64,000 nt of DNA, taken from Cheilinus undulatus. Taxonomy: Eukaryota; Chordata; Actinopteri; Labriformes; Labridae. The DNA is taken from assembly GCF_018320785.1 (NCBI RefSeq), contig NC_054876.1:24140212-24204211 (forward strand), in the 5' to 3' direction. The position numbers were made by a program, and so were the translations under genes. Below are positions 50,752 through 63,671 of this stretch, piece by piece. The notes under the pieces are model-generated. The model searched no databases. It saw nothing but the letters and a program-made list of their open reading frames with translations, and was not told the origin of the DNA. How positions within the stretch are numbered: position 1 is the first letter of the stretch; each line of letters opens with the position of its first letter.

Positions 50752-53460
50752 GAGAGACGATTTGAGTTTTGGGGTATTTTCAAGGTGGAAACAGGCATAT
50801 TTGGTCACCAGTTTGATATGGAACTGGAAAGAGTGGGTGGAGTTGTTGGTTGAGGATTTATGAAAGGAAACTGAAGCATGCCTTCAAGACACCACAGAGG
50901 TCTTAAATATCCCACAAGATAATTTTAACATTAAATCTGAATGTAGTTCTCCAACAAGACGGTTCTGTTAACCATTGCGAGGGATTTTCTCAATCCCATA
51001 CACACACAGAGCCACAGATATTTAAGGAAATGGAAATTGGTCATACATATCTGCTGCTGGTGCTTTCCCGTTTTGTCAGCTGTTGTTCTGACAGAGATCT
51101 CAGTGTCTGAATGAAGACTGAGGTAGGAGAAGCCAGAACAGACGATCAGAGTGAGTGTGCAGGCGGAAAGTGAACATACTCAGTTACATAGAAGTTGTAG
51201 TTCAGCCTTCTGGTAAAACCATCATGTATATCCTGTTGTAGTGGGACATTCTCTGTTTCTCCATCCTCTCTCAGCTCTGATCTGTTATACTTCTTTATTC
51301 TACCATCAGGAATTTAGCTATCCACAGCCAGATCAAACAGTCTCTTTGTAGGCTGATCTGGAGCTTGAATGTTTGGCTGAACTCTCTGTTTAGTTTTTAA
51401 TACTGATGTGTATTTATTTTTTAGGAACATTTTGTGATACTTTGGTGGGAATCTGGGATGGGAATTCTCTGTGAATTCATATTTGTATATTGACAATGGA
51501 AACAGTGGATATTCCATAGACCGTGTCATTGCTTAACTGTACCGTTCACTCTAATCTCTTCAAACCTCTCACATGTCTTTCAGATATTTTTTTTAATGTA
51601 GAGCAGCTTTCCAAACTCAGACCTGTAAGTCAACTGTTCTCCATTGTCCATCTTTAATTAGCCTACAGCAAATTCTGAAAATTAAAAGGTATAGCCCACA
51701 TGAGAACATGGAACTTGTGCCTGGTTGTACTGTGCTGAAACCAGGCTGTGCTGCAGTGTTAATACTATAAACAGACATTTTGACAAAAGGAAATCATTGA
51801 CGTGTTTTTTCTTATGACCAGTTTAAAATGACAGCATGAATGGTAAACACTAATAACAGCCAAAATTATTAATGTAGATCCTGATTCATTACACCAAGAT
51901 GAAAAAGGGCAAAATGATTATAGCAGCAAGAATCACAGTCATTTACGTTTCTATCTGATCCATGTCTAGGTCAAATTTACAAATCATTTCCACAAATTAT
52001 CTGTGCAGATTGCTTTTGCTAGTGTCTTTCCTCTCTGCTACATGTGGCATCTTTCTCATCCTGCCCAGGGGTGGATCCAGTAGTAGCCAGGGCCAACCAG
52101 GGCCCTCTGATATCTACAGTAACTGGCCACCCCCCCAAAAAAAATCGAATGATTGGCCATTTGCCTTGTTTGTCATGGCTGTGATGTCCACTTTTCTTAA
52201 GCAGATTCAACTGTGAAGCATATGTTACCTTAAATTGGATTGGTTTGACTAACTTTAATATACAAAAGGTGAGGTGTATCAACACTGTGCAGTCATACAC
52301 TTTATTCTAAATGCAGCCCTCTTTAAAAAAAAGTTTGGACTCCCTTGTTTAGAGCTTGTAAATTTGAGTGTGATGCTTCATCTTCACTGAAGCTGCCTCT
52401 GAAATACTTTGAGCAAACAGATTCAGAATGAGGTCCATTTGTCCAGATGGGAAAAAATAAAGTAGTATCATCACTAGAAAAGTCTCAGAGACAACTCACA
52501 AGCCAAAATTTTGTTCTTTCAGGGGGGGGCATGATGGCTGAAAAAAAGAAAAACAGGACATAAAATATGAATAATAAAATGGTCACATGTTGCGTGAAAG
52601 GCCAAAACAGTCAAATGACTCATGTTTCCTTATCAAGCTACGCTTTTGCATCATTTTTTAAGGGGTTCAGGGTAATTTATTGAGCAACATCATACATATT
52701 TAGAGAATATTACACAAACCTTTAAAGGGGCCTTTACTCTTGCCTGTCATTCAACGGCAGTCAACTAGTTTGATCATGGTTGCAATGCATTCTGGTATTT
52801 TGTGGAGGCTTTGAAAGAAATATTTATTTTGTCAACACGATGTATTGTCTTCTTGTAAGAGTGTTTTTATTTTTTCAAATTTCTTGATTGATTTCTTGAT
52901 TTTTTTTTTTTCACTTTTTAAACTATTAAGTCAAAATGCAGAATGTACCTTTGACCAGTGTAACTCTATGAAGGGCTGCATAAAAAAAGAATGCTATAAA
53001 TACTACCCCAGGTTTTTACCATGAGATTTTTTTTGCTTTTTCAGGGCCTTCTATTAGAGGAAACTGATTTCCTTTCGACTTTTGATAAGAAAACTTTGCT
53101 GGGATTTTCCACTTTAGCAACTAATAAGAAAGCAGCACTTGCTCAACAATCATAGCACCAGTCGTGTCTTGTGTGTGCTTGGACTGTGCCAACTTCATCG
53201 CTCTGATGGAGACTTCCTGTTTCTCAGTTTTGCTCTACATTCTTTTACGATAAGCTCATGCCAACACACATACTCACGCACACTCTCACATACACACACA
53301 GCTGGTGAGTATAGGCAGACACCTACCACATTATTTTATTTGGTCTACTCAAAGTATGCCATGGCCCCTTTTTCCCTCTCTTTCCTTTTTGTTCTTCTGT
53401 CTCCTTCTTTTATTACATCCCACATGTGTTTATGATGTGTGTCTGATTTTCATCTCCTCT
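50752..53460. other. fhl1 intron 1, no gene seen
   Basis: AT-rich sequence with scattered homopolymer runs (for example T run near 52900). Around 52065-52150 a C-rich stretch may be the edge of a repeat. No coding exon or RNA gene recognised. Confidence 0.45.
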
Positions 53461-54120
53461 TGAATGACGTCACCTCAGTGTGTTTTAGTTTCACACCACA
53501 GTGTTTTGGATGAGAGACTTCATAGAGCCCGGTTACAGTCAGGTGACTGCACCTTTAACATGCTGAGACCATACACAGGGAGAGGAGGAACAAGGCAGGA
53601 AAGGAGCAAGAAATAAAGTCTGGTCTGGTGCTTTACGGTCTATAGTCTTGTGTTGGTTGCATGAATCACTCTGGACTCTATCCGCTTTTTGTGTTCACAC
53701 ATGCAGTTCTTAAAAAGTTCTGGGCATTTTCAGGAGTTTTGTGAAAGTGTGAACGGGGACAGAGTTTCCCTGGCTGCTGTAGAGTCTTAAAACCCTGCCT
53801 CCAGATTCAGCAACATGACAGCTTAATTTTGCGTTAGCTGTTTCCATGGCGATCAAACTGCTTTTGTATAGGCAGTTTGGTAGGATAATGATATATGTGT
53901 GTTGTCGTTTCATGACACAGCAGGAATATTTATAGTGGAAAAACAAAGTCAAGACATGCAGCAACACTGCCCTCCGAGCCCTCTGACGTCAGTGTAACCT
54001 GATTTATTCTCCTCTAACCTGTGAGGAGAGCGACTGGCTTCCTGTCAGCCATTGTTCGCCGCCCATCAGATTACATTTTCGTGATGCTTGCGGCCAAACA
54101 TTTTTAATAGCTGCTTTACG
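53461..54120 (+). promoter_or_regulatory. candidate regulatory stretch in fhl1 intron 1
   Basis: Two full CRE palindromes TGACGTCA at 53465-53472 and 53984-53991, E-box-like CAGGTG at about 53540, and a GC-richer block 53960-54120, all free of recognisable repeats. An internal enhancer or alternative promoter is possible. This is motif evidence only. Confidence 0.25.
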
Positions 54121-56704
54121 GGCTCAGACCTTCACTGTGTTCCTGTGTAGCTGTGTTCCTTCATCACGTACGCCAATCTCCAAAGGAAAATACTTCTCAT
54201 TAGTGCAGGGAGAGGCAGGATGTAAACTAGAACATAGCTTGTAAATTTCTGACCTGTCTTGATTTGCTCTTTTCCAGCAAAGATGTATAGGTAACCTCTC
54301 CCTATCAACAAACAGAGCAGCAGCTGGTTTTTCCAGTTAAAGTAAAGAATTAGCAGGTCACTGAAGGGGAGATATACGTCCGCTCCACATGCTGTCTCTG
54401 AGCGTGTTAGCGCCTTGGTCTGTATGGAGACAAGAAGACAAAGGAAGGTATTTAATCAACAGCAGCACCTTTAACCTCAAACACTGTCAGAGAGCCAGTG
54501 GACTCTGATGGAGGCCTGAAGTTGTTTGCTCAAGATTTTCTTTTACTTACAGCTGTAGGTATGGATGTGCAGACCTGAACTTAAAACATTCTGAAGACAA
54601 TAAATGCGTGCTTTTTTTTTGATTGATTTTATCTTTTTTAACCAATAAGTTCATGGGACTCTTGCTTTTGGGGGCATTAATATGCATGTGTAAGAGCTGA
54701 TTTAAAATTGATAATTCTTTTTGTCCTCCTCTGATCAAAGATGAGTATGATGAACTTTTTTTGTTCCCTCTCCACAATCACTAATATGGGCGTTAAAATT
54801 TGGTGATACTCTTTTTTTGATACTGTCAAACTTTCCCCAAATTTTTCCCTAGTATAGCGTTCAACAGTGCCTGCCCACTTTTTTGGTGGCGCTTATTCCA
54901 GAGGCAAAATTCACCATTCAAATCCCCAGTGGATGTTTTATAAAATCCTTATTCCCATGCTTCTAATGTTAAATCAAGCTAAGCTGCTATCTGAGTAGTA
55001 ATGTCTCAATCAATAAGATATTTGATTGGGCCCAAAAACAGCATTCGAAAATGGAGATGGGCAGCAATGGTACAAGACTGTGGACATATTTCTTTACAAG
55101 GAGGAAGGGACTACGTATCCCAACATCCATTGCGATTCATTTTATTTATTGTCACTGATAGCTTTACAAGCTTTTAAACCATAAATGTGCCTTTTCCTAC
55201 ACTAATCTTAATTGTGATTATATTTGAAATGATAATGTAGTATGTCCTAGTTTGAGTATGAATCACTTTACACAGTGGCGGCATCTAATGTCATCAACAA
55301 TTGACAGCCTTCTTCTTCGAGGGCTTGGCAGACATTTCCATGGTAACTAAAGACCCCACCAATCAGAAATGTTGCTGTGACACCCAAGGATTGTGGGTAT
55401 TGTAGTAATTTTGGCTGAGATTGCAAATAAACTGTTTTTCTTAAAATCATTTGTGGCGAGCCTATGGGATTTTTTTTAATGGGTTTTTGGATCATTGCTG
55501 AAAATGAGTCCAATAAAAGTTTATGAAACTTGCACATTTTGTTCATAGAGATAATCTTCATAAATTAAAATAAGAACTATATGTGGTTCATAAATATAAG
55601 TGATGAAAATAAAATGCTATTGTCATTCTATATTGAACTTAATTAAATTTAATGTCATCATCTGGGTGTGTTGTGTGAGGATATGGGTGACAGCCAAGGC
55701 TCAGTTGCTGCACTGGCGTGGTGATATACTAGTATAATGATCCTGATGAACACTGTAGTCCAAGTTAGCTGCCAATCAGCAACTGCCTTCATTAAGACAT
55801 AAAAAGATGTCAAATTCAAAAGTGGGGCACTTTTCAGATGTATTTTATGTTGTAGCTTGTGTTCACCACAGACTTATTATGGGCATTAAACAGAAAACCC
55901 ACAGATGTTCAGACGAGGGAACCGGTAGTGGTAAAATGTTAGCTCTCTTTCGTGTTTTAGGACTCATTCCTGCACTGCTCTATTGTCCCTGATGTTGTTT
56001 GTGCAGCACACAGCACTTATGGCATTTGAAATCAGTGATCTACACCAAGACACAAGAATTAAAGTGTCTAAACTCACGTTGCCATGAATTACATTACAAC
56101 CACTGGTGCACGACTCTAGAGAAGACCAGAGTGCTGCTTCTTCACATACAGGCAGTGGTGCTGCTGGTAGAAACAGACACATTTTCTTTATTACAAATAT
56201 TCGTTCATGACTCAGCATCATCTACATGATGATTATTAAAGTAGTACCATTGATATTTTTGAATACCCCAGGATGAGGTATTTTCATACTACCCCCCATT
56301 CTAAGGGGCATCGCAATCAACAGCCCCATATCTTTAAACCTTTATATAAACACAAATGACGTTTCTTCTTTGCCATTTTTGTTCATATTTTAAGGAAAGT
56401 CACAAGGGAAATGAGGATTTGAGTGTTTGTGATTGCAGCTCGAAGTTGTGGTAATGTCGATCCTGAGCCAAAACCAGAACTTCCTCCTGAATCTGAGCCG
56501 ACAGGCTGCTCCAACCAAGAGGCCAGTGCTGTAGATTGTGGATTTGGTGGTTTCCTGGGGAGTGGTCCGAGTTAGAGGTGGATTGGTTTAAAGTGTGTAT
56601 ATGTGTGTAGCTGTTGTCAAAGAGTTGTCAGCGTTCCAGATCTAACCACATTAGTCATACCAGGCATTCCTTCATATGTTCACCTCACTGTGTGGACACA
56701 CAAA

Positions 56705-56741
<37 letters not shown>

Positions 56742-57300
56742 GAGGAGAATTCCACACGGTCAGCCAGCGTGAACTTGATGTGGGAATAACGGAGCAAACA
56801 GCCTTAAAACATTTTTTCCTTGACATTTCTGTGTGTCTGTGATCATGTGTATTATTTAGAGAGCCTGTAATCACAGCTGTGCCAATGACATGATGATCAA
56901 CGTGGTGATTTGGGATTCTATATTTGGGAAATTCATGAGTTGTATTTCAGGGAGAGTGATTTTTGGACTGTGTTGCGTGAGAAATTAGTTACATAAGTTG
57001 GTTTTAGAACTTGTTTTCTGGATAAGAAAAAAAAGAGGGGAATAAATGCCAGAGTTTTAAAAATATAGCCCTCCTCCTGCAGCTTTCCTTTCTCTGTACG
57101 TCTGTCTACCAGATGAGCACAAGAACAAATGGATGCACTTTACAGTTTCTTTTAAGGTTAATCTGTTTTAACGGCCTCACAAAACACAGCCTCATAGACA
57201 CATATATTTAAGAGACGATGCAGCTAAGATACATAGAAAGAAGAATGACAAGCTTGAATGTTTGTTTTGTTTTGTTTTTCCAAAAATACCACAGCTTCTT
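54121..57300. other. fhl1 intron 1, no gene seen
   Basis: Contains a CA microsatellite at about 56698-56738. The remainder shows no recognisable gene, RNA or bounded element. Confidence 0.45.
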
Positions 57301-57304
57301 TTGT

Positions 57305-57870
57305 CATGTAAACTTCAGGTGTTCCAGCCAGATCCGTTTCCACAGGTGTATAAAATCAAACACCCAGCCATGCAGTCTCCATTTGCAAACATTTGTGGTA
57401 CAAAATGGGATGCTCTGAAGAGCTCAGTCAATTCAAGCTTGCTATAGTGATGGATGCCATCTTTGCAATAAGATGGTTTGTTAAATTTCATATTCCAGTG
57501 CTGAATATTCCAGTCAACTGTAAGTGAAATCATTAGATGTGGTCAAAGGTCCTAAAAGTCGCCAACTCACTGCTGATTCCATAGCTGATGTGTTCTGAAC
57601 TTCCACTGGCATAAATGTAAGTACAAAACTGCGGTGGGAGGTTCATGGAATGAGTTTCCATGGCTGAGCAGCGGCATGCAGGCTTCACATCACCAAGTCC
57701 AATGCCAAGTTCACTGGACTGTGGAGCAGTGGAAACTTGTTCTATGAAGGGACAAGTCACACTTCTTTGTTTGGTAGTCAGGTGTGCGAGTCTGAGTTTG
57801 GGCTTGGCCCCTTATCTCCAGTGAAGGGCAAGTGTAATGCTTCAGTATACCAGGACATTTGGTGAAATAA
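57305..57870 (+). pseudogene. Tc1-like transposon fragment, 5' part with internal deletions
   Basis: Blocks such as GTGTATAAAATCAAACACCC, then CATGCAGTCTCCATTTGC, TTCATGGAATGAGTTTCC and TTGGCCCCTTATCTCCAGTG match in order the Tc1 family also represented at 48510-49190, in the opposite orientation. The coding part is deleted and frame-shifted. It ends near GTATACCAGGACATTTGG. Confidence 0.65.
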
Positions 57871-59640
57871 TCTGTCTAAACGGTAACAGATTCAAATGCC
57901 ACTAGAGGCCACTGTGGCTCTAGCTAATGGCTGCTGCCATGGTAGAATAACGCTCTTTAACCTGTGTAAACAGGTAGCACTATTATAATCTTGTAGGAAC
58001 AAGATTAGTGTGGCGCTGAAATGCTACACTGGTGAAGTCATTTGGAGCTAGAGTCTTAACAGTCAACTGTGTTGTGGTTTTGATGATGGCATAAAATAAG
58101 TGATTAAACTTTTCATAAGAAATGAACAATAGGACATAAATCAGTATGATAAGAAGTTATTGTATAACAGAAACTGTTTCAGACTTTATAGTTTGATAAA
58201 TGTCTCATCTGTTAACATGGAGGCAATAATGCTCATCACCAGTACTTCAGCCAGTCAGTAGGGGAGTTATAAATGTTTTTGGCTTCACTGTTGCAGAGCT
58301 GTTAGGTTGTCCATCTTTTTACACAGGCTGTTATCTGTAAGATATGAGAAACATGTACCATATATGGTTACATTGTTCATTGTTGCCATAACACTGAAGG
58401 CTGCAAGTCATCTTTGACCGACTCACATGTCCTTCTGCAATTTTGCACAGTACCTAATTTTGTATTACAGCTAAACCTTCTGAGTACAAAGTAACAAAGA
58501 GTACCAGTGTTGTGCAGTTTCATGAGTCTTTTTACACTAAACTATGCTCTAACTGATTTCTTTTAAAGACATTGTACTAGTACCACCATATTCACAGATT
58601 ATAATCATCATTATTAAAAACTGGGCCTTTGATTCTTTCACTGGTCTCTTGAAAAATCATCATGAGTATATATAACTGTTGGGAAAAAGTGGAAAATTAT
58701 GACACAACAAAATAAACGTATAAGGTTCATTTGTTTTTTTTTTTTAAGTCATTTTTAATTAAAACCACCAGCTGCTGTGAAATCAGATCTGTTTCAGCCA
58801 CATTTAAACCACATTTGGGCATTTGTGTCCCTTTCATACCAGCTGTCAAACTTTATTGTCTAAATTATCAGTTTTATGAGTGACTTTATCAGCTAGAGAT
58901 ACAATGTACGAGTGAGGAGGATCATATTACACGGCACATGAAGCTCTCTGACTTTAGTGCAAACACAGGTGCACACACATAAACACTCCTTGTTTCTCTA
59001 AAGTTATACAAATGATTATTTCAGTGGTGTCTGTTTGTATCAGAGTAGGAATGAAGGGAATCTGATAAGAAAGGGTTTCTTTTAATGTTTGAGTTCATCA
59101 ACAGCACCCCCATGTGGTGATATTAGGTAATCTTCGAATGTATGTCATTAGCAGGAGCAGCTGATTCATGGGGAAAAGCATAAGGACAAACTAAAATTAT
59201 ATATTAAAATTTACAGCTATGGAATGACTGAATGACCAAACCTTATATGTTAAGTATTTCCACTTTTTATTTTCTCATCCTCACCAGCAGTCCCGACAGC
59301 AGTCCACCCTGCAATGTTAAACAATCTTTTATCATCAGCTTAATGATTTGTGGAGTAAAAATGAATCAGAGTCCTCTGGGCTCTTTAACACAATAGACAA
59401 TTGATTTTCTGTTAACTGTAAAAGAGATGATGAAAGATAAATCAAGAACATTTAAAAGTAAGGATCGAACCCAGACTTGTGTTGTAATTCGTTGTTTAAG
59501 ATGTGAAAAATAATCAAAAAAAGAGTATTTTACTCATTTTTAACTCTTGACTTTTTTCTTAGTTAAACTTTAGGTACTATAAAATCTAAATCTTGACTTT
59601 AAAATGACCATAATTTTGTCCTTCACTCTCTTTATCTCTA
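57871..59640. other. fhl1 intron 1, distal part
   Basis: AT-rich unique-looking DNA with a T run near 58733-58745. No exon recognised other than the acceptor region before 59642. Confidence 0.5.
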
Positions 59641-59662
59641 GCTTTGAGTCTGTGGAGTGACA

Positions 59663-61560
59663 ATGGCCGACAGTTCGCACTGTTTCTACTGTCGGGAGGA
59701 CCTCGGAGGGAAGAGGTTTGTCCGTAACGAAGGCCGGCCGGTGTGTGTCCGCTGTCACACAAAGTTTTGTGCCAACTCCTGCGCCCAGTGCCATCGACCC
59801 ATCCCTGTGGAATCAAAGGTGTGCTACTGAGGCCCTTATTTTTTTTAAAGGAAAAAAACAAAAATTTATATGTTATCAGGAGTTCAGTGTGTCATCTTGG
59901 TTTTATGTTTTTTCTGCAGGAGCTCAGCCACAAAGGCCGCTACTGGCATGAGGAGTGTTTCCGTTGTGCCAAGTGTTACAAACCACTGGCCAAAGAGCCC
60001 TTCAGTACAAAGGATGATCGCATCCTGTGCGGAAAATGCTGCTCAAGAGAGGACGCTCCTCGCTGCCATGGTTGCTATAAACCCATCCTCGCTGGTCAGT
60101 GATGAACTATGATTTTTGCTCTCACTTTGCAGAGACACACTGTACTGAAAGAGCTTTAAAATTTTAAGTAAAATATACCACAGAAAAAAAAAATTTAACT
60201 TCAGATGTAATACAAAATTGTCTCCAAAGAATATCATGTTGCATCTAACTACATGTTAAGTTTTTATCATGCTGTCAGTGTGGTAAAATATTTGGATTTT
60301 GTCGTGATAAATCTGAAATCAATTTGTTATAAACTGTATAGTGTTCAAACTTGTTGGATTTGCCAGACTAACGCTGGAAATTTTGACTCATATTTCCATC
60401 AAAATCCCAAATTTAGAGTGGATTTAACATTTTCCTGCCACCATGTTTGCGTTTAAATATTTATCATTTATTTCACTGAGCTCTACAAGTTGCATAGATT
60501 GTTGACAATGTCCCTGCACCCATCTTTCTGTCTTCCCATGTCTGATGTCCTGTAGGCACAGAGAGTGTGGAGTACAAAGGGAACTCGTGGCACGATGAGT
60601 GTTTCACCTGCTGCAGCTGTAAACGACCAATCGGATCGCAGAGTTTCATCACCAAAGGAACCGACACTTACTGCAGCCCCTGCTATGACAAAAAGTTTGC
60701 CAAGATCTGCGTCAGCTGCAAAAAGGTTTTTTTGCCTTGTTGTTTTTTTAAATGGGACAAGACCCAATATTCTCAGTCCTGTGGCTGTGTCAGGAATGTC
60801 ATTCTTCAAAATTTTAATAAATTATGTAAGATAAAACATTAGTCAACATAATGTTACACTTGTCTCTTTTCATATGTGGCTCTAGGCGATAGTCTCTGGT
60901 GGGGTGAATTATCAGGACCAGCCATGGCACGGACACTGTTTTGTGTGCAGCTCCTGCTCAAAGCCACTTGCTGGGACGAGTTTCACCAACCACCAGGACC
61001 AGGTCTTCTGTGTCGACTGCTACAAAACCTCTGTGGCTAAGAAATGCAGCGGCTGCCAAAACCCCATCACAGGTACTGATTAATCTAAAGGGAGGGATAA
61101 GGATTTTATAAAGTACAAACAAAAAAGTCACACAGCTGTACAATTTGTGACTTGACAATCAATTCTATATCAGATTTATAGCACATGAATGTCTGCTTTT
61201 AGAGCAAACAAACACATCTAATATGCAAATACATTTTATTTGCTGTTCACTGATAATGAATGGAGTGTAAAATAGCTGATCAATAAGACATGGTCGCATC
61301 AAGTTTCCATGAGTGAAGTGCAAATACGAGGGAAGGCGCACCTACACATACTGCATTTTAAAGTAGTGAGAGTGTACAAGCCTAACTCTTCCTTTGTTCT
61401 TTTGCCAGGTTTTGGAAAAGGAGTGAATGTTGTGAACTACGAGGGCAGCTCCTGGCATGAATACTGCTTTAACTGTAAGAAATGCTCCCTCAGTCTGGCC
61501 AACAAACGATTCATAGCCAACGGAAAAGACATCCTGTGCTCCGACTGTGGAAACAAGTAG
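59663..61560 (+). CDS. fhl1: four and a half LIM domains protein 1, complete coding region
   Basis: Exons 59663-59818, 59920-60094, 60556-60725, 60886-61072, 61409-61560; 840 nt, 279 aa, against 280 in human FHL1A. An N-terminal half zinc finger (C7, C10, C28, C31) is followed by four LIM domains at about 40-92, 101-153, 162-212 and 221-275, each with the Cys/His spacing of paired zinc fingers (for example [48 protein letters not shown]). FHL proteins are LIM-only scaffolds at the sarcomere, adhesion sites and nucleus. [16 protein letters not shown] and NLANKRF-like (SLANKRF) residues match FHL1. Adjacency to slc9a6 is as in mammals. The donor after exon 3 (AAG|GTTTTT) is weak but frame and homology require it. 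Nuclear-targeted long isoform exons known in mammals were not seen. Confidence 0.93.
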
Positions 61561-62241
61561 ACACCAAGGAAATCTACATTGTTTTACCATATTTTATAAT
61601 TGAAAACAGTGTTTTCCTTTCTACATAAAAGTCAGAGTCTATTTCAAAATAATTTTGTATGTGTTGATTTATCTTGTTAGATTATCCACACAGTGATGGA
61701 AAAGTCAGGACCAAAATGTAATGTGTTGATAAATTGATCTGATGCTGCATGCTTGCATTCTATAAACAAAGATTGATTGCTGTGACAAACATGGCATGAG
61801 TTATAACTTTTTCTACTAAAAGTACAAAGCTTGAAACCTAAGGGAGCTATGCATTAAATAAAATCACTGAATGTATGATGTGAGGTCACATGAAATCTGA
61901 AGCAGATTGGTGCATTTCTTTTGTTTTAACTGTAATTTTCTTCCATCTTTCTGCTAAGGTCATTGCTCTTGTTTACTACCTGTTTTTTAAGATGACATTC
62001 TCCTTTGATTAAAATATATATTTTTCAAAATAATCAACCTTTATTTCCAACTGTTAATTGCTTACAAATGATTACTATGCTTTTGTATGTTTGAGTATTG
62101 TCTGTGTATGTCTTTTGATATAGTCCATGATTTTAAATAAATTAACTTCTAAGCACTTTTCTTAATCATTTTTCCTTCAGGAAAAAGTGACATTTCAACG
62201 TGAAATTGATGCAAACTGTATGGCTTTTGAAATAAATAAAA
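61561..62241 (+). other. fhl1: fhl1 3'UTR with candidate poly(A) signals
   Basis: AATAAA occurs at 61857-61862, 62136-62141 and around 62231-62240; any may be used. The stretch is AT-rich with no other feature. Confidence 0.5.
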
Positions 62242-63150
62242 ATTTCCAAAAAAAGCCTTGTGTGTTCTAAATGATTTGAAATAGGGTTGTCACACTTTTT
62301 AAATCATGTTAAGACTTTTTAAGGCCTGAACTCAGGTATAGTATATTAAACTTTTTTTTCCAACAAAATGGTAAAAATGACAGGATAAGGATACAGGATG
62401 CTCAAGAGAGAAGGTATGGCAAATAAATGCCAAGAGACGAAGACAATTTTTGGCTCCAAACGCCCCAATTTGGAGGTTTCTGCCCCATTTTTATGGCCCT
62501 TTCTGCCTTATAGTGTACACTGATATTCATTGTAAGATATTATTCTAACAGGTTAGTTGAGACAGTACTCAAAATGCTCTTCAAAATGAGGTTGGACTGC
62601 ACACATTTTAAGCAGGCATCTTGGTAGCCCAAAGGTTAGAGAATTGGGGTTTCACAACAGTACAGGGATTATTTAAACATTGTGAACCAAGAAACTCTTC
62701 ATCCCCTACATTATTCATCCATCCACCACAATTTGTGGTGGAAAATCCATCATATAAAAGGACATTAGAAAATTATTTAGGATAAAAAAATAAAATAATA
62801 TTTTTTAAAGCAGTATTTTATTTGTTGTTAGTATTTAATACAAAATTTTAAGTGATAAGTCCAACCATGGGTTAATCTCCTCCTTTGGGTGTTTAGAAAC
62901 TCAACATTTTATTTTCATCTAGCTTTGGAAGAAGCCCGTTTATATTCCCCTGCAGGAAAAGGAAGTTCAGCCTATTAAAAAACGGACTACACGTCTTGAA
63001 ATGATCAACACCAATCCTCTAAAGTAATTTAGAGTGATATGTGCAGGCCAAGAGTGGTAAATACCTGTCAAATAGCCTTTAAGCTCATGTCTCTTTCTGC
63101 TTAATGTACCTTAAATAAATTGACTGGTGAGAAGATATTCTACATGTACA
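62242..63150. other. intergenic, possible SINE-like remnant
   Basis: At 62615-62660 a stretch like CTTGGTAGCCCAAAGGTTAGA resembles the head of a tRNA-derived SINE. No second promoter box or tail was found. Otherwise nothing recognised. Confidence 0.3.
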
Positions 63151-63259
63151 TCCATCTGTCTGTCTCACCTGCTCATACAGACACATAATAACAGCAGAGG
63201 ACCAATCACAGCATGAAAATATTGCTCTCTGGTCCACGCATACACCCAGTCACAGTGTG

Positions 63260-63415
63260 TGTGTGTGAAGAGGTGGCTCTGTGGTTCATCCTATGATCCG
63301 TGTCAGAGCTCAATGTTTGAATCCACAGACGCACTCTGAAGTCCTCTGCAGCTTTCCTGAGTCTGGGATACTTACCTCAAAAATCACCTTGGCTTTTTGG
63401 TATTTAACTATAAAG
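63260..63415 (+). promoter_or_regulatory. candidate 5'UTR exon of the next gene
   Basis: Ends in the strong donor AAAG|GTAAGT at 63415/63416, and the next segment starts after the acceptor TTTTTTCTAG at 63585. The upstream boundary is guessed. At 63262-63325 the sequence has A-box-like GTGGCTCTGTGG and B-box-like GTTTGAATCC motifs. Confidence 0.4.
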
Positions 63416-63592
63416 GTAAGTCAGTTCTTCTGTAGCTGCCTTTAACCCTTTCTCTGTAATTTTACAGAAACTTGATGTAGGCACTTTAAAATCGACATTA
63501 CTACAGGGACAAAACCTTTAGCTGTCACTCACAAAAAAATCTGATTACTAAACTGAACTTATTCATAAATTGTCCTTTTTTCTAGATTAGAG

Positions 63593-63671
63593 ATGATCTC
63601 TCCTCAAAAATCCCTGAGTGTCTTCATCACTCTGTCTCTGCTGTGCAGCCCTGCCTCCACTACTGAACCAG
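63593..63671 (+). CDS. signal-peptide exon of an unidentified gene, runs off the right edge
   Basis: 26 codons plus one base, ending in the donor G|GTGAGT at 63671/63672, preceded by the acceptor TTTTTTCTAG at 63585. The peptide MISPQKSLSVFITLSLLCSP continues ASTTEP: a short N-region, a hydrophobic core and small residues, so a secreted or type I membrane protein is likely. In mammals slc9a6-fhl1 is followed by MAP7D3 and the adhesion receptor ADGRG4; only the latter has a signal peptide and the same strand, so adgrg4 is a guess from synteny. No domain is visible in the window. Confidence 0.6.

Noticed and set aside
60483-60834. Frames overlapping fhl1 exon 3 on both strands
   Set aside because: Shadow frames of the LIM-coding exon 60556-60725, extended into introns.
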